Both the position numbers and the translations under genes were made by a program. Positions 59,891 to 64,000 of a DNA stretch of 64,000 nucleotides are shown piece by piece. Where the stretch lies: NCBI GenBank assembly GCA_964644695.1, contig CAZXWN010000013.1:8934-72933 (forward strand), written 5' to 3'. Numbering within the stretch: position 1 is the stretch's first letter; each line of letters starts with the position of its first letter. The stretch comes from CAZXWN01 sp964644695 [NCBI: uncultured bacterium]. GTDB lineage: Bacteria > UBP4 > UBA4092. Under the pieces are notes generated by a model. It ran no database searches and was not told the origin of the DNA. It worked only from the letters and a program-made list of their open reading frames with translations.

Positions 59891-60505
59891 TTGTCCACAA
59901 TACACAGGGGGTTATCCACAGATTGGGGACAACCCGGCTATTTATATATTGGTAATGGGATAAATCCTTGATATTTCGCGGGTTTAACTGCCTGTGGATA
60001 ACTCTGGGGATATGTGGACAACTTTTATGAAATTCAGGTAACACTCGAAGCCTTAAAACTCGCATCAAATCAGGACTTTGAACTTTTCTTGCCGTATTGG
60101 CAAAACATTAACTCTAATATTATCAACAATCTTATCCACTTATCCACAGTAACAGGATTCCTCAGTGGATGAATCAACAGGGGTTTTGAGGGGGTGTCAA
60201 GGAACCTGTGGAAAGCGGGGATAAGTGGATAAGTTATCCCCAGAGACCAAAGTGAATATTCGCTTTGAAAATTGGGGATTAATCGACTTATACACATATC
60301 CCCCGGTTATAACAACATTACTAAAATAAAGACATAAAACCCATGGGGATAAACCAGTAATAAGGATTGCTCTGTGGAAAAGTTATTTTGTGGATAAAGG
60401 GTTTCTGGGGGTTCGGGGGATTTATCCCCCGGAAAGATTTTAAACTTTGTTTAAAGGGATTATAATTTCTAATTAGAAATAAATAATTAATGATTAGAGG
60501 AATAT
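59891..60505. other. oriC: Putative chromosomal replication origin (DnaA-box cluster with AT-rich tract)
   Basis: Four perfect TTATCCACA boxes occur: 59912-59920 (+), 59993-60001 (-), 60140-60148 (+) and 60389-60397 (-). Near-perfect boxes (one mismatch or TTWTNCACA) are at 59891-59899, 60013-60021, 60132-60140, 60224-60232, 60234-60242, 60288-60296, 60344-60352 and 60373-60381. An AT-rich stretch from about 60430 to 60505 would serve as the unwinding element. The nearest genes point outward, and parS sites and parAB lie within 1-2 kb to the right. dnaA itself is not adjacent. The call rests on sequence; no skew was computed. Confidence 0.85.
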
Positions 60506-60506
60506 C

Positions 60507-61130
60507 ATGATATTAGAACCTAATGATTTAATTTTGTTCCAGGGTGATTCGATTACTGATGCATGTCGGAATTATGAAGATATTAATGACTTAAGTCGGG
60601 GATACGCCTTTATTACTGCGGCAACATTATTATCGTCTTATCCGGAGTTGAATTTAAGATTTATTAATAAAGGAGTCAGTGGGGACAGGGCAGTACAGCT
60701 TCAGGAACGCTGGAAGAAGGATTGTCTGGATTTGAAGCCACAAGTGTTGTCCTTATTAATAGGTGTGAATGATACCTGGAGACGATTTGATCGAGATCTT
60801 TATACCAGTGCGGAGGATTATGCAGTGTCTGTCCGCGATATTTTGAATCAGGCAAAAGATAATGGAGTAAGAGATATTGTGATGATTGAACCCTTCCTGA
60901 TTGAAATTGGGGAAGATCGGTGGAAATGGCGGGAAGATTTGAATGAGAAGATCTATCGTTATCGGGAGATAGCGCGTGAGTTTGGTGCTTATTATGTCCC
61001 GATGGATGGTATATTTGCTCAGGCGTGTACCCGTCAAAGCGGACAGTATTGGTCACTGGATGGAGTCCATCCCACTCCGGCAGGTCATTCGTTAATGGCA
61101 CAGGCCTGGTTGGATACAGTAGGACTTTAA
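60507..61130 (+). CDS. SGNH/GDSL hydrolase
   Basis: Cytoplasmic-type esterase of 207 residues, no signal peptide. All four catalytic blocks are present: FQGDSITDA (nucleophile S15), NKGVSGDRA (Gly), LIGVNDTWRR (N88) and LDGVHPTPAGH (D185, H188). It resembles bacterial acyl-esterases of the TesA or rhamnogalacturonan acetylesterase-like type and probably deacetylates a sugar or small ester. It lies between the DnaA-box region and the parS sites; the position is unlikely to reflect function. AGAGGAATATC precedes the ATG. Confidence 0.88.
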   Translation: MILEPNDLILFQGDSITDACRNYEDINDLSRGYAFITAATLLSSYPELNLRFINKGVSGDRAVQLQERWKKDCLDLKPQVLSLLIGVNDTWRRFDRDLYTSAEDYAVSVRDILNQAKDNGVRDIVMIEPFLIEIGEDRWKWREDLNEKIYRYREIAREFGAYYVPMDGIFAQACTRQSGQYWSLDGVHPTPAGHSLMAQAWLDTVGL

Positions 61131-61157
61131 TTTAGATATAAAATATAGATAAGGAAT

Positions 61158-61193
61158 AAAGCCTCCGGGTATTCTTCGGGGGCTTTTATTTTT
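61158..61193 (+). terminator. Rho-independent terminator after the SGNH hydrolase
   Basis: Stem AAAGCCTCCG with its complement (one G-T pair), 9-base loop, and a T-rich tail. Confidence 0.85.
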
Positions 61194-61346
61194 GTGATGA
61201 ATATAAAAGCCTTTATAATAAGGATATAATTTATATAACTTTAATAATATCAATATTCTGTATTTAATTTATTAAGTATTTACCTTTTATCCCCTACTCT
61301 CCTGAAATATAAGATAGATTATTGTAATTATTAAACTTATAACGAT

Positions 61347-61362
61347 TGTTCCACGTGAAACA
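61347..61362. promoter_or_regulatory. parS site 1
   Basis: TGTTCCACGTGAAACA matches the conserved bacterial parS consensus TGTTNCACGTGAAACA, the ParB loading site for chromosome segregation. It lies 150 bp before parA. Confidence 0.93.
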
Positions 61363-61385
61363 TGGATATTATTTATCCTCTAAAT

Positions 61386-61401
61386 TGTTCCACGTGAAAC
61401 A
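61386..61401. promoter_or_regulatory. parS site 2
   Basis: Identical in sequence to site 1, with start points 39 bp apart. Two closely spaced sites near parAB are common close to bacterial origins. Confidence 0.93.
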
Positions 61402-61496
61402 TAAAACGGGAATATAATAGTAAATTATGATATTCAAGGAATATTAAGGTGTGATATTCTAAAACCGTTTTAAGGATTAAAATCACAATAAAACAG

Positions 61497-62390
61497 ATGG
61501 AAAAAGAGACTATGGCCCTGATTTATTCGATAGCGAACCAGAAAGGCGGCGTTGGAAAGACAACGACGGCCGTGAACCTGGCTGCCGGTCTTGCGGCGGC
61601 GAAGAAGAAGGTCTTATTAGTAGATATAGACCCTCAGGGAAATGCCACTTCAGGTGTTGGAGTAGATAAAAATGAAGTGGAATATACAATATATGATTTA
61701 TTAATGGGGAATGCGGGCCTCGACCAGGTGAAACAGACCACCTGTGTACCGGGATTAGATGTCGTTCCCGCCAACAGTTCACTTTCGGGAGCGCAGGTCG
61801 AGTTAGTTGAGATGGAAGACCGGGATACCCGGTTAAAATCTGTTTTAGCCCCTGCTCTATCCCAATACGACTATATATTTATAGACACTCCGCCGTCTCT
61901 CGGATTATTAACCTTAAACTCTCTGGTTTCGGCCAACCGCCTAGTGGTTCCCCTGCAGTGCGAATATTATGCATTAGAGGGTCTGGGTCAGTTAGTAGAG
62001 ACAATCAATCTGATCAAAGAGTCAATCAATTCGGGTTTAGAGATGGCCGGGGTCATATTAACAATGTATGACGGCCGGATGAACCTCACCAGTCAGGTAG
62101 AGAAGGAAGTAAGGGACTTTTTCCCGGGGAAAGTCTTTGAGACGGTTATTCCGAGGAATATCCGGTTGGCGGAAGCCCCCAGTTATGGTCAGCCGATATT
62201 TTTATATGATTTTAAATCAGCAGGTTCTCAGGCCTACATCGCCTTAGTTCAAGAATTCATTAATCGGGAAGAGCAAGTTGCTGTGGCTCCGGAAGATTTA
62301 GCTCCGGCTTTAGAAGAGACCCCGGAACCGGCTGTCATTGAAGAAGAAAAGACCGAAAACGCTGTTGCAGTGGAGGATAATCCCCAATGA
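61497..62390 (+). CDS. parA: Chromosome partitioning ATPase ParA (Soj)
   Basis: 297 residues. The deviant Walker A KGGVGKTT (16-23), DPQGNATSG and the FIDTPPSLG Walker B define the ParA/Soj family, whose ATP-bound dimers bind nucleoid DNA and are stimulated by ParB. There is no N-terminal helix-turn-helix, so it is the chromosomal short type. The C-terminal 35 residues are an unusual Glu/Pro/Ala-rich tail. An alternative start five codons in (MALIYSIANQ) is close to a GAG and cannot be excluded. parB overlaps its stop codon. Confidence 0.94.
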   Translation: MEKETMALIYSIANQKGGVGKTTTAVNLAAGLAAAKKKVLLVDIDPQGNATSGVGVDKNEVEYTIYDLLMGNAGLDQVKQTTCVPGLDVVPANSSLSGAQVELVEMEDRDTRLKSVLAPALSQYDYIFIDTPPSLGLLTLNSLVSANRLVVPLQCEYYALEGLGQLVETINLIKESINSGLEMAGVILTMYDGRMNLTSQVEKEVRDFFPGKVFETVIPRNIRLAEAPSYGQPIFLYDFKSAGSQAYIALVQEFINREEQVAVAPEDLAPALEETPEPAVIEEEKTENAVAVEDNPQ

Positions 62391-63289
62391 ACGCCAAAAA
62401 ACCCGCTTTAGGAAAGGGATTAGGTGCCCTAATCCAGAAAAATAGTGCCAAACCGGCTCCAAAACCGGCCGTTTCCGTCCATAAACCCGAAGAAATCACC
62501 AAAGAGACCCCTGGAGTGAAGGACATAGCGCTGGACCAGATCAAACCGAACCGATACCAGCCCCGCCGGGAATTTGCTGCCGAAGCATTAAAGGACCTGA
62601 CCGCTTCCATTAAAGAAAAGGGAGTCATCACTCCCATATTAGTTCGGAAGGCGCAACGGGGTTATGAAATCATTGCCGGTGAACGGCGTTTTCGGGCCTC
62701 CCAACTGGCAGGGTTAACGGTTATACCGGCCCTTGTCCGTGAAGTAACCGATGAAGAAGCCCTGGAGCTGGCCATCATAGAAAACATTCAGCGGGAGAAC
62801 CTGAACCCGATAGAAGAGGCCAAAGCCTACCGCCAACTCACTTTTGAATTTGAACTGACCCATGATGAAATTTCTCAGAAAGTGGGTAAGGAACGGTCCA
62901 CGGTTTCGAATATGATGCGATTATTGGAATTACCCGATGCGGTTCAGAAAATGGTAATTTCCAATCAAATTTCGATGGGTCATGCCCGATGTTTATTAGG
63001 TTTGGCGACGCAGCCTCAAATGGAAGAAGTTGCTAACTCTATTATTAACAAAGGTTTAAGTGTAAGACTCACGGAAGAAATCGTCCGAAAGCTGAAGGAA
63101 CCCCGGAAGGCTAAGGAATTAAAACCGGCCGATCCCAATCTGATGGATTTAGAGAACAAGCTCCGTCAGGGTTTGGGAACGCGGGTGAAACTGGTCGCAA
63201 AAGGTAAGGGTGGCCAAATCATCATTGATTTTGGATCCCATGAAGAATTTCAGAGATTGTACATGGCGTTGACCCGCCAGCAGGGGTGA
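62387..63289 (+). CDS. parB: Chromosome partitioning protein ParB (Spo0J)
   Basis: 300 residues. The N-terminal ParA-interacting start KKPALGKGLGALI is typical. The CTP-binding Box II GERRFRAS (98-105) and the ENIQRENLNPIEEA motif (132-145) are followed by a helix-turn-helix (about 150-195) that reads parS and a C-terminal dimerisation domain. It loads at parS as a CTP-dependent clamp and spreads. ATGA overlap with parA gives translational coupling. All hallmark motifs are present. Confidence 0.94.
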   Translation: MNAKKPALGKGLGALIQKNSAKPAPKPAVSVHKPEEITKETPGVKDIALDQIKPNRYQPRREFAAEALKDLTASIKEKGVITPILVRKAQRGYEIIAGERRFRASQLAGLTVIPALVREVTDEEALELAIIENIQRENLNPIEEAKAYRQLTFEFELTHDEISQKVGKERSTVSNMMRLLELPDAVQKMVISNQISMGHARCLLGLATQPQMEEVANSIINKGLSVRLTEEIVRKLKEPRKAKELKPADPNLMDLENKLRQGLGTRVKLVAKGKGGQIIIDFGSHEEFQRLYMALTRQQG

Positions 63290-63296
63290 TTGAACG

Positions 63297-63818
63297 ATGG
63301 TTGTAAGAGATAACTTATTTGTACCCAACAAGATGAATTATGCCAAAGGGAATCGTCCGCAGGTAGAATGTATTTTGTGCGCCATATTAGATGGCAATCC
63401 GGATGTTAAAACCCTATTAGTTCATCGGAGTTCACATTTTGCGGTTACGATGAATCTATATCCCTATAATGCCGGACATTTAATGATATTTCCCACCCGG
63501 CACATAAAGGACCCGAGGGAGTTTAATACAGAGGAAGTATTGGAATTAAACGAGTTACAGAACATATCCCTTGACATATTGGAAGAACTGTACACACCAT
63601 ACGGGTTTAATATAGGGTGTAATCTGGGGAAGGCCTCAGGCCAGAGTATCCCTCATATCCATTTCCACATTGTTCCCCGGTATCCGACGGAAGTCGGGTT
63701 CATTGATATTATTGGGGGCGCAAAGATCATCGTGGAAGATCCTCATGTGTCCCAACAGAAAATAAAGAAGGCTTTTGAGGAGTACTTTGCGAAACACCAG
63801 AAGACAGACAGCCCATAG
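63297..63818 (+). CDS. HIT family nucleotide hydrolase/phosphorylase
   Basis: 173 residues. The histidine triad PHIHFHIV (H120, H122, H124) and a zinc-binding CxxC (C25, C28 in VECILC) fit the Ap4A phosphorylase-like branch of HIT proteins; further His in the NAGHLMIFPTRHI segment are conserved. It would cleave dinucleoside polyphosphates or nucleoside phosphoramidates. It follows parB by seven bases and is co-transcribed. The true substrate is not known. Confidence 0.88.
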   Translation: MVVRDNLFVPNKMNYAKGNRPQVECILCAILDGNPDVKTLLVHRSSHFAVTMNLYPYNAGHLMIFPTRHIKDPREFNTEEVLELNELQNISLDILEELYTPYGFNIGCNLGKASGQSIPHIHFHIVPRYPTEVGFIDIIGGAKIIVEDPHVSQQKIKKAFEEYFAKHQKTDSP

Positions 63819-63842
63819 AGTTAGTTCATATAGAATTCAAAA

Positions 63843-63880
63843 GGGTCGCCGGTTGAGAAACCGACGGCCCTTTATATTTT
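63843..63880 (+). terminator. Rho-independent terminator after the parA-parB-HIT operon
   Basis: A 12-bp stem GGGTCGCCGGTT with its complement (one wobble, one mismatch), loop GAGA, and TTTATATTTT tail. Confidence 0.85.
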
Positions 63881-63960
63881 ATAACTCTAATATTATCAGT
63901 TATCTATATGTATCCTGATTATTCGGCGAGGTGTTTATCATGGAAGGGTAGAACAGGGGG

Positions 63961-64000
63961 TTATTTGCAATCCAGCGCCAGGTATGGAATAGCCAGAGGA
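63961..64000 (-). CDS. Possible C-terminus of a gene cut by the window edge
   Basis: On the minus strand the last 12 visible codons read PLAIPYLALDCK followed by TAA. The peptide looks protein-like, but 40 bases are too few for an assignment. The plus-strand terminator directly to the left is compatible with a converging gene. Confidence 0.25.
   Translation of the reverse strand, partial: PLAIPYLALDCK

Larger units (their letters stand above)
61194..61496. other. AT-rich gene-free stretch holding the parS sites
   Basis: About 300 bases of very AT-rich DNA with no credible coding frame. Two parS sites lie in its second half, and the parA promoter is probably in or just after them, though no hexamer pair is convincing. 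It could also contribute to origin unwinding. Confidence 0.6.

Noticed and set aside
59891-60505. Plasmid-type iteron origin
   Set aside because: The repeats are DnaA boxes in both orientations, not directly repeated iterons, and no rep gene is present; the context of parAB with chromosomal parS fits a chromosome.
1-64000. tRNA, rRNA, tmRNA, RNase P or SRP RNA genes
   Set aside because: I scanned gaps for tRNA-like D and T arm sequences and for conserved structural RNA cores and saw none; a covariance-model search would be needed to exclude diverged ones.

Overview
The window is one contiguous piece of bacterial chromosome of moderate GC, except for a clearly AT-richer island at about 37.8-40.4 kb. 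Lipoproteins with lipoboxes, a DUF3034-type outer-membrane protein, a PilQ-like AMIN/STN protein, a sigma-54 promoter with an NtrC-type regulator, and many Sec-exported carbohydrate-active proteins point to a diderm, saccharolytic, uncultivated-type lineage (PVC, Hydrogenedentota, Sumerlaeota or Armatimonadota-like). No rRNA, tRNA or other decisive marker was found, so the phylum stays open.

Layout. 0-10 kb: a YgfK-like protein lacking its flavoprotein domain, an orphan Wzt-type ABC ATPase, an M20 dipeptidase, a PilQ-like protein lacking the secretin barrel, a VOC protein, an SGNH esterase and a TPR membrane protein. 10-16.8 kb: a co-directional sulfur amino-acid block (cysK, cystathionine gamma-synthase/lyase, cystathionine beta-synthase, metY), a DUF3034 protein and a three-cysteine Rrf2 regulator whose promoter overlaps a 29-bp dyad. 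17-29 kb: secreted proteins including a 1275-residue LVIVD propeller, NamZ (DUF1343), a phage-like small gene, a nucleotide-sugar epimerase, a GT-C glycosyltransferase, and a Gfo/Idh/MocA dehydrogenase with a sugar isomerase. 29.2-31.3 kb: a sigma-54 promoter in front of two small lipoproteins and an NtrC-type regulator. 31.4-37.6 kb: FAD oxidoreductase, IMPase-family phosphatase, methyltransferase, two small exported proteins, an orphan larE and a tandem intergenic repeat. 37.8-40.4 kb: an AT-rich operon of HTH-Panacea antitoxin, RelE-like toxin and KAP P-loop NTPase, controlled through two 17-bp palindromes. 40.5-50 kb: CoA-disulfide-reductase-like enzyme with rhodanese, zinc-ribbon protein, tandem sialate O-acetylesterases, and a dapB-VOC-pyrC operon. 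50-56.5 kb: tandem 1045-1050-residue papain-like peptidases whose C-terminal third is homologous to that of the LVIVD propeller.

57-64 kb looks like the chromosomal origin neighbourhood: about 600 bp dense in DnaA boxes followed by an AT-rich tract, then an SGNH hydrolase, two parS sites, and parA-parB-HIT. The flanking genes point away from the DnaA-box region, and dnaA is not adjacent.

Recurring themes: a 23-bp intergenic motif present five times, several TATAAT-like boxes 4-8 bases before start codons suggesting leaderless mRNAs, and a shared C-terminal module on large secreted proteins. The strongest candidates for undescribed biology are the Panacea-RelE-KAP operon, the shared secreted-protein module and the sigma-54 lipoprotein operon.
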